Source: a virus. Taken from it: DNA of 35,228 nucleotides. Shown in pieces: positions 7,997-16,590 of this stretch. Both the position numbers and the translations under genes were made by a program. The stretch is taken from IMG/VR virus record IMGVR_UViG_3300010149_000063, positions 1-35,228 of that record, one strand, 5' to 3'. How positions within the stretch are numbered: position 1 is the first letter of the stretch; the number at the start of each line of letters is the position of its first letter. The notes beneath the pieces were generated by a model, which ran no database searches, was not told the DNA's origin, and saw only the letters and a program-made list of their open reading frames with translations.

Positions 7997-8995
7997 ATGG
8001 CAATAGGAATAAGAGACATACTTACTGTCGATTACTTAAAAAATACGCTGTTAGTAGGTGTGTCACTACTCGATGATGCAGGTCAACCATATCCGGATGA
8101 TTTGTTTAGTAATGCTATAGAACAAGCTATATCACTAATAGAAGAAGAATTACAAATAGTAATTGACCCACATTCAACGAGAGGTGAACGCCATGATGCA
8201 ATCTCTCAAAATAGAAGAAGTTGGTGGGGTGCCACTTTAGACAGAAGACCTTTAAAGTCTGTAGATAAGCTAACAATAAGTTATGGCAACTATCCAGAGA
8301 CTGACATACCTTTAGAATGGACAAACATAACTTCAGAAGTTGGTGGGTCTGTACATTTAATACCGACTGCTGCAACATTAGGAACATTTAGTTTTAATAA
8401 CTCAATACCTTTGTTAGTAGACCCAATATCAAACTTTAGTTATCATGAAAGAGTACCAGCTTACTTTAAATTTGATTATACTTCAGGATTTAATTTCATT
8501 GAAGGTACTATAACAATACCACAAGGTTCCACAGAGGTACTAGATATTGCGATAGCAGAAACTTTAGTAGATAAACCTAATTTTCTATTTACAATAACAG
8601 ATGATGGAAACGGCAACGTTGTAGGAGCTGCTGCACCAAAGATTAAAACATTTAATGTCGGAGACGACAAGTTTAGTGTAGAGAGTAATTTAACTCCTGC
8701 AGTTTCTGATATGATTATTAGTTATAAACTTTATACATGTCCTAACTTATTACTTAAATGTATATCATACGTTGCTGCATTACTACCTTTAGATACTGCA
8801 GGTGATTTGATTGCAGGTGCCGGTATAGGTAGCTTTAGTATTGGTGTTGATGGACTAAGTCAAACAGTTAATACAACATCATCAGCGACTTCTGCTGGTT
8901 ATGGAGCTAAAATGATAAGTTATAGAAGCCAGCTTAAAGAAGCAGTAAAAATACTTAAAGGTAAATACCGACTAAGTAAGATTGCGATGTTTTAA
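7997..8995 (+). CDS. Head-tail connector / neck protein
   Basis: The product is 332 residues. The N-terminal ~60 residues (LFSNAIEQAISLIEEELQIV) look like the helical start of head-tail adaptor proteins. The middle, ~100-240, is predicted beta-rich. The C-terminal stretch at ~265-320 (IAGAGIGSFSIGVDGLSQTV and then TSAGYGAKMISYRSQLKE) is a pattern I associate with phage neck proteins that bind the portal. It lies between capsid and sheath with a GAAAGG ribosome site and ends exactly one base before the next gene begins. It uses AGA and TTA codons, in contrast to the capsid gene. The connector role is well supported by position; the precise ring is uncertain. Confidence 0.65.
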   Translation: MAIGIRDILTVDYLKNTLLVGVSLLDDAGQPYPDDLFSNAIEQAISLIEEELQIVIDPHSTRGERHDAISQNRRSWWGATLDRRPLKSVDKLTISYGNYPETDIPLEWTNITSEVGGSVHLIPTAATLGTFSFNNSIPLLVDPISNFSYHERVPAYFKFDYTSGFNFIEGTITIPQGSTEVLDIAIAETLVDKPNFLFTITDDGNGNVVGAAAPKIKTFNVGDDKFSVESNLTPAVSDMIISYKLYTCPNLLLKCISYVAALLPLDTAGDLIAGAGIGSFSIGVDGLSQTVNTTSSATSAGYGAKMISYRSQLKEAVKILKGKYRLSKIAMF

Positions 8996-9793
8996 ATGCA
9001 GCTGCCTACACCTAATCAAAGACTAGAAAGAACTCGTGCAGACTTTATAATGCGTGAGTTTAGACAACTCATTAAACAAAAAGGTTTAGTAATTACATGG
9101 GACCAAACTATAGAATGTCCTTGTAATCAACAAAGTTCTTCAGAGTTCGGATTAGACTTAGCAAATGTCACGGACATTAACGCAGAAGCTTCTTCAAATA
9201 ACCCAGACTGCCCATCATGTGCAGGTACAGGTTTAATAAGACATTCATCACAACAAATACAAGGAATATGTACTAACGCTGAAGGTGAAGAATTAAATGG
9301 AAGTTATGGTGTTTTAAGGACAGAAGAAATAAAGTTATCATTAGAACCAGAACATCTTCCTTCATATGGAGATAGATTCAAACTAAATAATTCTGTTATA
9401 ATATGGAGAGAAATCAATACTGTTGATGCTAATGGTAAAGTACAGACCACAAGACCTATTATTTCTAGAACGCTAGACTTATTAAATGGTCAAGAAACAG
9501 TTGGTGTTTTATATATACATAAGACAGACGCAAGCGGAGCAGCACCAGTAGATGGTGCAATAGCTTCAACAGACTTTCAGATTGACGCAAACGGTTTAAT
9601 AGAGTTTACTAACCCAGCAACAGCACCTGCAATTGGTACAAGAATAGCAGTTGCTTATTATGCAAACCCAACTTATATAGTTGTAAGTTATCCACATACT
9701 GTAAGAGATACTGTTATTAGATTCCAGCAACAAGAAATACCTACTGCTATGGTAGTACAAGTTAAAGCTAAGATGGAGGTAGACAATGCTTGA
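8996..9793 (+). CDS. Neck protein with zinc-knuckle-like cysteines
   Basis: The product is 265 residues. Cys41, Cys43, Cys72 and Cys75 (ECPCNQ and DCPSCAGTG) form a CxC...CxxC set with the GTG ending of DnaJ-type zinc fingers, suggesting one structural Zn ion. A beta-rich part follows, then AYYANPTYIVVSYPHTVRDT near the C-terminus, a pattern I recall from phage neck or head-completion proteins. The start codon directly abuts the previous stop, and its end overlaps the next gene by 8 bases, so the three neck genes are translationally coupled. Likely part of the connector joining portal and tail. Confidence 0.65.
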   Translation: MQLPTPNQRLERTRADFIMREFRQLIKQKGLVITWDQTIECPCNQQSSSEFGLDLANVTDINAEASSNNPDCPSCAGTGLIRHSSQQIQGICTNAEGEELNGSYGVLRTEEIKLSLEPEHLPSYGDRFKLNNSVIIWREINTVDANGKVQTTRPIISRTLDLLNGQETVGVLYIHKTDASGAAPVDGAIASTDFQIDANGLIEFTNPATAPAIGTRIAVAYYANPTYIVVSYPHTVRDTVIRFQQQEIPTAMVVQVKAKMEVDNA

Positions 9794-10361
9794 TTTACAT
9801 ATAATACATACTATCGCCAACGGAGCTAAGTTCTACAAAGAAAACAGAGATTCTTTTGATGAAATCATGGGTGATGTATCTAGTGGACTAAGGGATAAGT
9901 ACTTTGCTAAACTTTCTAACCTTACATTAAATTTTGATAGAGCATTTTCACAAAAACATAATAAATACCCTTTGATTACTACTAAAATAGTTGAACATAC
10001 TGCGCCTGAAGAACAAGTATTAGGCAATGCAGGACATAGAGGACAATCTGTTTTAATGGTTAGCCAAAATTGTGAGATTACTGTTTATGATAATGACTAT
10101 GATGTTATGAGAATACTACATCGTTTAATTCAGGCTTCTATGCTTATTTTTAAAGGAAGCTTTTTGCAGATAGGATATTTAAATCTGCAGTTCGCTTCTT
10201 CTGAAGAATTGGCGCCTGATGATGATGGAACCGCAGATAGTGTTATGCTTTTTAAAAGAGTAATGACATTTAACGCAAAGAAGCAGATTCTGGCAACGCC
10301 GCCAGCTTCTGTTGACGCTTTGATACCATGGGTGTTAAACCCGCCGACTATAGTTCAATAG
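9786..10361 (+). CDS. Tail terminator / tail-completion candidate
   Basis: The product is 191 residues, mixed alpha/beta, with SVLMVSQNCEITVYDNDYDV in the middle and a hydrophobic IQASMLIFKGSFLQIGYL segment that is too polar overall to be a membrane span. Tail terminators of contractile phages have this size and lie between connector genes and the sheath, as here. It overlaps the preceding gene by 8 bases and has the ribosome site GGAGG at 9776-9780. The call rests mainly on gene order. Confidence 0.5.
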   Translation: MLDLHIIHTIANGAKFYKENRDSFDEIMGDVSSGLRDKYFAKLSNLTLNFDRAFSQKHNKYPLITTKIVEHTAPEEQVLGNAGHRGQSVLMVSQNCEITVYDNDYDVMRILHRLIQASMLIFKGSFLQIGYLNLQFASSEELAPDDDGTADSVMLFKRVMTFNAKKQILATPPASVDALIPWVLNPPTIVQ

Positions 10362-10404
10362 CTATAAAAATAAAACAACTACATTGCAATGATAGGAGTA
10401 AATT

Positions 10405-12381
10405 ATGCCAAGTTTTATTTCATTTAGGGGACGAAGATACTATGACCCCTCTGTCGTAATAGATGTGAATAATAACCTAATCACACCTAGTGCTGGTGAA
10501 AAATCATTGTGTGTCGTCGGGAACTTCCCTGTTCTCCCGAAAGGCGTCACACATACGTTTGGACCTTCACAACAGTTTGAAGTATCAGACCTTTATCCAA
10601 AAGAAAATCAACTTTTAGATTATAATAAAATCTTTAAGAACTCTATAAGAGATGAATTTTCTTCTGCAAGTCGTCTAACATTTGTTAACGCTGGCGATAA
10701 TGCCGGTGCTACACATACGTTAGCAATGCAGGGTGGAGGCGGATACGTTTTGACTGCTAAGAAATACGGATTAAAAGGAAATGACATCCAAATTCGTATT
10801 GAAGGACCAGCAACACCAGTAAACGACGCTAACAACGATACGCTAAGTGTTTTGGGAGACAAATATCGTATTATTATTAAAGAGCCAGGATTTGATGTTA
10901 TCTCACGTGATGTTGGATACGCAAGTCAGCTCTCAATTACATACACAGATGACAACGCCCAAGAAGGACGTTTCTGTAAGGTAGAAATCCTACCTATTTC
11001 AAATGTACAAAACATTCGTGTTTCTAAGTTTGATGACCAAGCTGATAATGCATTGATTGAAGCAGTCATTACAGCTGCAGCAGCAGTAGCAGCTAAAACT
11101 GCAGAGATTGTTGCTTTAGATGCAAATGATGATGGCACAGCGGATGCCCCTGCAAACCAAGCTGCACTTGATGTATTGATTGCAGCAAGAGTGACACTTA
11201 ACGCAACACTTACATCTGCAACAACTGCAAGAGATGCTGCTATTGATGTGACTACACGTCCTTTAACAGACTTTCCAGCAATGGATGACTTAGCAACATA
11301 CATTTCAGGACTTGATGATAGACTACAGGCACAACCACTTAACTTTGACGTTGCTCCTGAATATCTAGACAATGTTTCATTAGACTTTGCCGACGTTGCA
11401 AATGCTGCAGTATCACATACATTGCATGCACACAGCTTTGCAGTTAGTGATGGTCTTAAAAGCCTTGACATTCCATTTACAGTCGAACTTGATGCTGCTA
11501 ACGGATTTAAGGAATTTGTAGAAGCAGCTGACGCTGTTGACCCAGCTAACTTAGCAGATAGAATCTTCTCACAGTTTAGTGGTGGAAGTTTCACAGATGC
11601 TACTGTTTTAAACTATCGAGAAGTACTTGTTGGTTTAAATGATAAAGACTTCACAACAGTTGCTGTCCTTGATACAAGACGTTCTGTGCATAAAGAAGTA
11701 GAGGTATTTAACTCAAACTCTTTAGACAACTTAAGAGAAAGAAATTACTACTTACCTGCTGCAGAAGGACAAAGCATTGCATCGATTTATTCTGACTATG
11801 TATTACCTCTTAACAACTCACGATTTAGTGTTGTTGGACAAAAGATTGATTGGAAAGGCGCTGATGGCGTGACTACTATTCGTGGTACAACTTCAGACTT
11901 TGCATTCTTAGCAATGTGTCTTCAGGGTGCTTTACCAGTTGCACAAGCTGCAACTCTTTATGAGCCAAACATTGTACAGGTATATCAAGCTTGGAATCGT
12001 GAGCGTGATGTAGGTGATATGATTAAGAATGGTATTTACGGAATTGGTAAAGACTTAAAAATTGCAAGAAGTATTACAACTCACGTTAAAAACAACCTTA
12101 CTTCAGAAGTTGAAATTTCTGCTAGAGAAAGTGTTGATACTACTTCACGTGAACTAAGAAAAACTTTGCATGCAAAACTTGGTGCTCAAATACTTACTTC
12201 GACTTCTAGTCAACTAGGTAAGTTGGTTGTTGATGCACTCACTACATACGTGGACGCACAGTTTATCAAGGGATTTAGAAATGTAGCAGTTTCAATTACA
12301 GACGACACTGCATTTATTTCCTTCGACCTTGAGATTGTTAAACCACTTAACTTCATTAGCGTGAACATTAACTTAATATAA
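10405..12381 (+). CDS. Tail sheath protein
   Basis: The product is 658 residues, in the size range of T4-type sheath proteins. The C-terminal third has typical sheath features: FLAMCLQGALPVAQ, YGIGKDLKIARSITTHVKNN and a final beta-strand section (KGFRNVAVSITDDTAF, then KPLNFISVNINLI) that hands over between subunits. The N-terminus (GEKSLCVVGNFPVLPKG) also fits. Residues ~215-282 are an unusual Ala-rich helical insertion with an acidic DANDDGTADAP loop. The sheath contracts to drive the tube through the cell envelope, so this gene establishes a contractile tail. The next gene, the tube, begins 14 bases later. Confidence 0.85.
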   Translation: MPSFISFRGRRYYDPSVVIDVNNNLITPSAGEKSLCVVGNFPVLPKGVTHTFGPSQQFEVSDLYPKENQLLDYNKIFKNSIRDEFSSASRLTFVNAGDNAGATHTLAMQGGGGYVLTAKKYGLKGNDIQIRIEGPATPVNDANNDTLSVLGDKYRIIIKEPGFDVISRDVGYASQLSITYTDDNAQEGRFCKVEILPISNVQNIRVSKFDDQADNALIEAVITAAAAVAAKTAEIVALDANDDGTADAPANQAALDVLIAARVTLNATLTSATTARDAAIDVTTRPLTDFPAMDDLATYISGLDDRLQAQPLNFDVAPEYLDNVSLDFADVANAAVSHTLHAHSFAVSDGLKSLDIPFTVELDAANGFKEFVEAADAVDPANLADRIFSQFSGGSFTDATVLNYREVLVGLNDKDFTTVAVLDTRRSVHKEVEVFNSNSLDNLRERNYYLPAAEGQSIASIYSDYVLPLNNSRFSVVGQKIDWKGADGVTTIRGTTSDFAFLAMCLQGALPVAQAATLYEPNIVQVYQAWNRERDVGDMIKNGIYGIGKDLKIARSITTHVKNNLTSEVEISARESVDTTSRELRKTLHAKLGAQILTSTSSQLGKLVVDALTTYVDAQFIKGFRNVAVSITDDTAFISFDLEIVKPLNFISVNINLI

Positions 12382-12394
12382 GGAGAAGATAAAA

Positions 12395-12931
12395 ATGGCT
12401 AACGTAATTACAGGCGCAAAAGCAATGGTCAAGATGGCAGACAGTGCTGGGGTAATGAGAACCGTAGGATATGCTACTGGTATTCAAATTACTGAGGTAT
12501 TGTTAAATGGTCGTATTGACAGTCTAGGATTTATTGACACAAGAGAACTAGCTCTTATTGGTCGTCAAGTCACGGCCACCGTTAATTTTATCCGTATTTT
12601 TCAAACAAACTATGCTGATACTGGTGGAGATGGTCCCGGTGAGGGTACAGTAGATGAAGGCGTATCTCTAAATACAGAGAGAAGCGTCACAGCTACTGCT
12701 AGAGCTCGTACAGATAATGCATTTGCTATCGACAAACAACAAGGTTTCGACTTAGAGATTGTTGATACTCAACCAAATGACGGTGCGAATGAAAGAGTTA
12801 TTTACACTCTTAAGGGTTGTAAACCATCTGCTCACTCTATCGTTGTTGACCGTGGTTCATTAATGGGAGTTCAGGTATCACTTGACGCACTATACTTAAT
12901 CAGAAACGAAGGTCCTTTCATCGGAGATTGA
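12395..12931 (+). CDS. Tail tube protein
   Basis: The product is 178 residues, mainly beta strand, starting MANVITGAKAMVKMADSAGV and ending VDRGSLMGVQVSLDALYLIR. Length and position directly after the sheath fit the tube protein that stacks as hexamers inside it. The middle (ADTGGDGPGEGTVDEGVSLN) is probably a flexible loop. The ribosome site is AAGGAGA. A terminator lies 77 bases downstream, closing this transcription unit. Function is inferred from order and fold-like pattern. Confidence 0.75.
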   Translation: MANVITGAKAMVKMADSAGVMRTVGYATGIQITEVLLNGRIDSLGFIDTRELALIGRQVTATVNFIRIFQTNYADTGGDGPGEGTVDEGVSLNTERSVTATARARTDNAFAIDKQQGFDLEIVDTQPNDGANERVIYTLKGCKPSAHSIVVDRGSLMGVQVSLDALYLIRNEGPFIGD

Positions 12932-13008
12932 TGCTAAGGTACTTTAAATACACTCTGTTTAATCTTCTTAGACAGATGTATATAAACCTTCTTCTTGTAA
13001 ATAAGTAG

Positions 13009-13076
13009 AAAAACCGATTTAACTACATAACTTTTTGGCTATAATGTTAAGAGTATGTTGTTTTATCGGTTTTTTT
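13009..13076 (+). terminator. Terminator after tail tube gene
   Basis: AAAAACCGAT (13009-13018) pairs perfectly with ATCGGTTTTT (13065-13074), and the T run extends over 13070-13076. The 46-base loop is long but can fold further, since ACATA (13025-13029) faces TATGT (13054-13058). The A tract before the stem means it could also work on the other strand, though no - strand gene enters it. Confidence 0.65.
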
Positions 13077-13098
13077 GTATAAAGTGCTCTAAAGTTTG

Positions 13099-13127
13099 TT
13101 AAAATACAAAACAAGAAGATATATAAT
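13099..13127 (+). promoter_or_regulatory. Candidate promoter for chaperone/tape-measure unit
   Basis: TTAAAA (13099-13104), a 17-base spacer and TATAAT (13122-13127) form a sigma70-like promoter just after the terminator and 40 bases before the first chaperone gene. The same boxes with the same spacing occur at 24339-24367, and the -10 context GATATATAATA is identical in both, which strengthens each call. Confidence 0.5.
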
Positions 13128-13166
13128 AACATATGACCGTAATAAAAAAAATAAAAGGAGAGACTT

Positions 13167-13631
13167 ATGGACATTGTAAAACAAATCAAAGAACAGCAAA
13201 AGAGTGAGAAGTCAATTGACAACATCAAAGAAGCTATTTCACCTAAAATTGATAAGGAGAAGTTTGCACCTAGAGTAAAAAGCATCAAGATTAAATATAA
13301 CTTTGATGGTAAAGACAAAGGAACAACACTTTCTTCTAAAGTAATGGATTATGAGCAACGACTACATTATGAACGAGTTATAGCAACACTTCAGGATGGA
13401 ATGCGTGCTGACCTTCTTTCAACAGAAACAAGAAATAGACATATGTGTTTAGCACGTATTGCTACGCAGTGTATTGACCCAGCTGATTGGGTGTTGGAAG
13501 CTGCCGGTGAAGACTTAGAATTTTGTTTTCAACTAGCAAGGAGGTTGCTTGACCATGAAGCAGAATACTTTCGATACTCTGGTACAGAGAGTGGCGGACA
13601 AGAGAGCAAGCCCCGCTTTTCCATTGATTAG
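13167..13631 (+). CDS. Tail assembly chaperone, upstream frame (G-like)
   Basis: The product is 154 residues. Position between tail tube and tape measure, and a helical C-terminal half (MDYEQRLHYERVIATLQDGM and QCIDPADWVLEAAGEDLEF), fit the first of the two chaperones that keep the tape measure protein soluble. It has an AAGGAG ribosome site. Its last 77 bases overlap the next gene in the +1 (or -2) frame, as expected for the G/GT-type pair of many long-tailed phages. A possible +1 shift site lies at codons 125-128. No family name is certain. Confidence 0.65.
   Translation: MDIVKQIKEQQKSEKSIDNIKEAISPKIDKEKFAPRVKSIKIKYNFDGKDKGTTLSSKVMDYEQRLHYERVIATLQDGMRADLLSTETRNRHMCLARIATQCIDPADWVLEAAGEDLEFCFQLARRLLDHEAEYFRYSGTESGGQESKPRFSID
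13538..13557 (+). other. Possible +1 frameshift site or internal start
   Basis: In the upstream frame the codons read AGG AGG TTG CTT GAC, beginning at 13539. This gives a perfect Shine-Dalgarno word three bases before CTT, the same geometry as the prfB +1 frameshift site (AGG GGG TAT CTT TGA). A +1 slip at CTT would continue as ACC ATG AAG in the downstream chaperone frame. Alternatively the word is the ribosome site for ATG at 13555, 10 bases away. Unlike prfB, the next codon is GAC and not a stop. Confidence 0.45.
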
Positions 13632-13956
13632 ACTTCAATTAGAAAAAATGGGACTGCCTGTTAAAGATTTAGATGACCTTTATGTTTGGGAAAACTTAGA
13701 GTTTAGTTTACTTTGTCTAGAAGAATTACAGTTTAAACCTATATTAGAAGATGCTTTATCTAAAGCTAAAGAGAAACAAGACAAGATATTGGCAAAAAGA
13801 AGTGTACAAACTACTACTAATAATAAGTTCAATGAGGACTTCACAGAAGAGATAAGGAATGAAATCAAACAAGATAAATTCATCTCTGAAATGGAAGGAC
13901 AGTTTGCAGACGGAAACTTTGGTAATATACAAGAACTACTCAAAAAATATGACTAA
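13555..13956 (+). CDS. Tail assembly chaperone, downstream frame (T-like)
   Basis: From ATG 13555 the product is 133 residues. If reached by a +1 slip it would form the C-terminal half of a 262-residue fusion with the upstream chaperone. It begins with a region that could pack as helices (FPLIRLQLEKMGLPVKDLDD) and ends with charged helices. In phages with two chaperone products, the longer one recruits tape measure and tube protein. It ends 11 bases before the tape measure gene. The overlapping arrangement is seen directly; the chaperone role follows from gene order. Confidence 0.6.
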   Translation: MKQNTFDTLVQRVADKRASPAFPLIRLQLEKMGLPVKDLDDLYVWENLEFSLLCLEELQFKPILEDALSKAKEKQDKILAKRSVQTTTNNKFNEDFTEEIRNEIKQDKFISEMEGQFADGNFGNIQELLKKYD

Positions 13957-13967
13957 GGAGTAATAAG

Positions 13968-16550
13968 ATGGCTAACCCTACACTTGGGGGCATGAATACA
14001 CCAGGGCAACAAAGTGCTTATCAGGCTTTAACCTCTGGCTTTGACATGCCTAAGTTTAATTCACCACAATTCTCATCACCTAATGGACCTTCTGTAGGAG
14101 GTACAGGACAGATGGGCTTTAATGACCCGTTTGCAGGAGGTGGTATGGGAGGTTCCGGTGGAGGCGGTATGCAAGGTGGAGGGGGAGGCATGGGTGGAAT
14201 AGCAAATTCACTACGTGCTGCTGCTCAACAAATAGTTCAGAGTAATAGACAATTATCTGCTTCTTTGGACAGATTAGCTGCAGCAATGGGTGGAGGAGGA
14301 CCTTCAGGACCGGGAAGACCTTCTGGCCCTGGCGGAGCACCGCAAGGACCCCCTGGTGAAAATCCACACTCTTATGGTTATGGTGGTTCGAAACGTACTC
14401 TTGGTTCGTTTATGCAAAATACCTTATTTAATACAGGAGCAAAACAAGCTGCTACTAGAGGTATATTTGGAATGGGCGCTGGGAGTAAATTTGCTGGACA
14501 AGCAGGTGGTCTCTTTGTAGCTCAAGGGTTAGCAACAATGTCTGGCGCGTTTATGGGCGGCTTAGGAGCTTTTAATAACCAACAAAATCGAGGTATGAGA
14601 GAGCAATACGCAGACGCGTTTGAAGAGCTTAGTGCAAGGTCAGGCATGATAGTTCAAGCTCGAGCAGGACGAAGTGCTGGTGTTGTTGGTATGAGTCAGG
14701 CTGCGTCAGCCTTTGGTCTTCAAGGATTAGCTAACATTGGTGGACCTACTGGTTATGCTACTATGGCTGGACAACAAGCTTTGGCACAATTTAGAGCTAG
14801 CGATGGCTATGGCAGGGCAGTGAGTGGAGCTCGTAATCAAGCTAGCTTGGATTTTCTTAATAGCAGACCAGCCCAAGATTTACGTACTAACATTAAAAAT
14901 CTGATGCCAACCGCTAGTGAGGAGCTGTTAGGTGGTATATTGGCAGGTCTCCCGGGTTCTTCATTGACCAATCTGAAAGGAGGTGCGGCGCAAGATAAAG
15001 CAGTTATTGACCAAAGTTTGTCAATGGTGAGGGCTTCAAGAAATGCCTATATAGATACAGCAGCAAAAGGTAAGCTGAATGAATTAGAAGAAGAAAAACG
15101 TGTAGCAGCAGTAGAAAAGGCAACTAGAGAAATAGTAATACCTATTCAGAAAATTAACTTTAGTGCTGCACTTAGGTCAGCAACTACTGTTGAAGGTCGA
15201 ATGGGAGCATCAGCACAGTTTGGTGGTGCAAGATTTGCAAAAGACCCAGTACGACAAGCGCAGTTGAGAGCAGGTTTTAGAGCAAAGGCTGCTTCTATTA
15301 CAGCCTTAAAAGGTTTGGGTGGCGTAGTTAGAGGAATGGAATCTGGCTTAGTTGATTTTGCTGGTAATGTTAGAGGTGAGACTTTTGCTGGCGGAGGTAT
15401 GGATGCAGTTAATGCATCTATAGGTGGTTCGGATGCAAGTATGACTGGACAACTTGGTATGTTTGGTGATGCTTTAGGTATTAATACAACAGATGCAGCC
15501 GGTATAGTACAATCATTAATACAGGCACAGGGTTTTGTTGGTATGTCTTCTAGTCGTGCTACTGGTAGAATGGGAAGACAACAAATGTCAGGTGGCGCAA
15601 GAGTTTTACGTGCAAAAGCAGATACTCAAGATTTTGCGTTTGAGCGAGCAGGTGAAGAGATAACAGACCAGATGGACATTATAGGTGCTAGGCAAAGAGG
15701 AATTAGTTTTGGTACAATAGGTAATGCTCTTTCTTTAAATAGAGGCGGCACAGGTTTAAATCAAATGTTTGGTGGAAACACTGGGATGGGCGTATTAAGA
15801 CAAATAGAAGCTAATGGTTTAAGAGGGAGTTCTGCACAAGAATATATTAGTAATGTTAATGCAGTTCAAAATAAAGTAGCAGGAAGTGGTGTAATAATTA
15901 GCGGCGCGGCTATGGATGAAGATATGGCCGGTGTTATAAGCGCAGGTAAAAGTGGAAGGTTTGGAGCTTTATTTGGTGGTGCTGGAGGAATGAAACAGTT
16001 TAATAACATGTTTGGTAAAGGCGATGTTAGTGGTTCATTCTCTGGTATGTTTGGAGACTTAGGTAAAACAATCCTTCAGATGCATGCTTTAAATCAAACA
16101 GGTGGTAAGGTAATAGACGCACACGAATTCTCTGCAGGTATGACACAAATGCAGAAACGTGATGCTATATTTGGTGCAGTTAAGAGTAATGAAGGACGTA
16201 GAGGCGCATTTGCTTCATTAGGTTATACACCTGCTCAAATTGATGTAATGATGAGAATGAAAAAAGGTGCAACTATTGATGAAGCTAACTTAGATGCTAA
16301 TGAAGGTCAAATGGCACATTCACTCATGGCATCAGATGCAGAGAATCAAATTAGAGACGCACAAGTAGGTGGCGAAAAAGGTTTAGTTTTAAGGCAGATA
16401 AATATTGCAGACCAAGTTTTAAGAGAAACGGTAGCATCTAGAGCTGAACTGGGTAATATATTATCACAGCTTAAGATTCTAAATGCAGGTGCCGGTAAAC
16501 AAACACTTAGACAAGGTACTAACGCCGCACGTCAGGCACTGGGAAACTAA
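13968..16550 (+). CDS. Tape measure protein (first frame)
   Basis: The product is 860 residues. The first ~140 are Gly/Pro/Met-rich and disordered-looking (GGGMGGSGGGGMQGGGGG), followed by a long Ala/Gly/Gln-rich region with hydrophobic patches (FVAQGLATMSGAFMGGLGAF at ~180-200). The position after the chaperones and before the baseplate hub is that of the tape measure, which sets tail length and fills the tube. At its 3' end GGGAAAC is phased as G GGA AAC directly before TAA, so part of the product is probably extended by a -1 frameshift into the next frame. The ribosome site is AAGGAG. Confidence 0.7.
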   Translation: MANPTLGGMNTPGQQSAYQALTSGFDMPKFNSPQFSSPNGPSVGGTGQMGFNDPFAGGGMGGSGGGGMQGGGGGMGGIANSLRAAAQQIVQSNRQLSASLDRLAAAMGGGGPSGPGRPSGPGGAPQGPPGENPHSYGYGGSKRTLGSFMQNTLFNTGAKQAATRGIFGMGAGSKFAGQAGGLFVAQGLATMSGAFMGGLGAFNNQQNRGMREQYADAFEELSARSGMIVQARAGRSAGVVGMSQAASAFGLQGLANIGGPTGYATMAGQQALAQFRASDGYGRAVSGARNQASLDFLNSRPAQDLRTNIKNLMPTASEELLGGILAGLPGSSLTNLKGGAAQDKAVIDQSLSMVRASRNAYIDTAAKGKLNELEEEKRVAAVEKATREIVIPIQKINFSAALRSATTVEGRMGASAQFGGARFAKDPVRQAQLRAGFRAKAASITALKGLGGVVRGMESGLVDFAGNVRGETFAGGGMDAVNASIGGSDASMTGQLGMFGDALGINTTDAAGIVQSLIQAQGFVGMSSSRATGRMGRQQMSGGARVLRAKADTQDFAFERAGEEITDQMDIIGARQRGISFGTIGNALSLNRGGTGLNQMFGGNTGMGVLRQIEANGLRGSSAQEYISNVNAVQNKVAGSGVIISGAAMDEDMAGVISAGKSGRFGALFGGAGGMKQFNNMFGKGDVSGSFSGMFGDLGKTILQMHALNQTGGKVIDAHEFSAGMTQMQKRDAIFGAVKSNEGRRGAFASLGYTPAQIDVMMRMKKGATIDEANLDANEGQMAHSLMASDAENQIRDAQVGGEKGLVLRQINIADQVLRETVASRAELGNILSQLKILNAGAGKQTLRQGTNAARQALGN

Positions 16551-16590
16551 GAAGAGGTCCTGCACGTCGTAGGAATAGGCGCAGACGCGC
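16541..16590 (+). other. Programmed -1 frameshift signal
   Basis: The heptamer GGGAAAC (16541-16547) is read G GGA AAC in the tape measure frame, the canonical X XXY YYZ phase, and is followed at once by the TAA stop. Ten bases downstream TCCTGC (16558-16563) pairs with GTAGGA (16569-16574, one G-U pair), and GCGC (16579-16582) pairs with GCGC (16587-16590). The lambda G-GT slippery site is GGGAAAG. The new frame stays open for 609 codons. Confidence 0.7.

Noticed and set aside
12981-12988. TATAAACC as another late promoter
   Set aside because: It lies directly before the terminator at 13009 and drives no gene before it; a short AT-rich word expected by chance.
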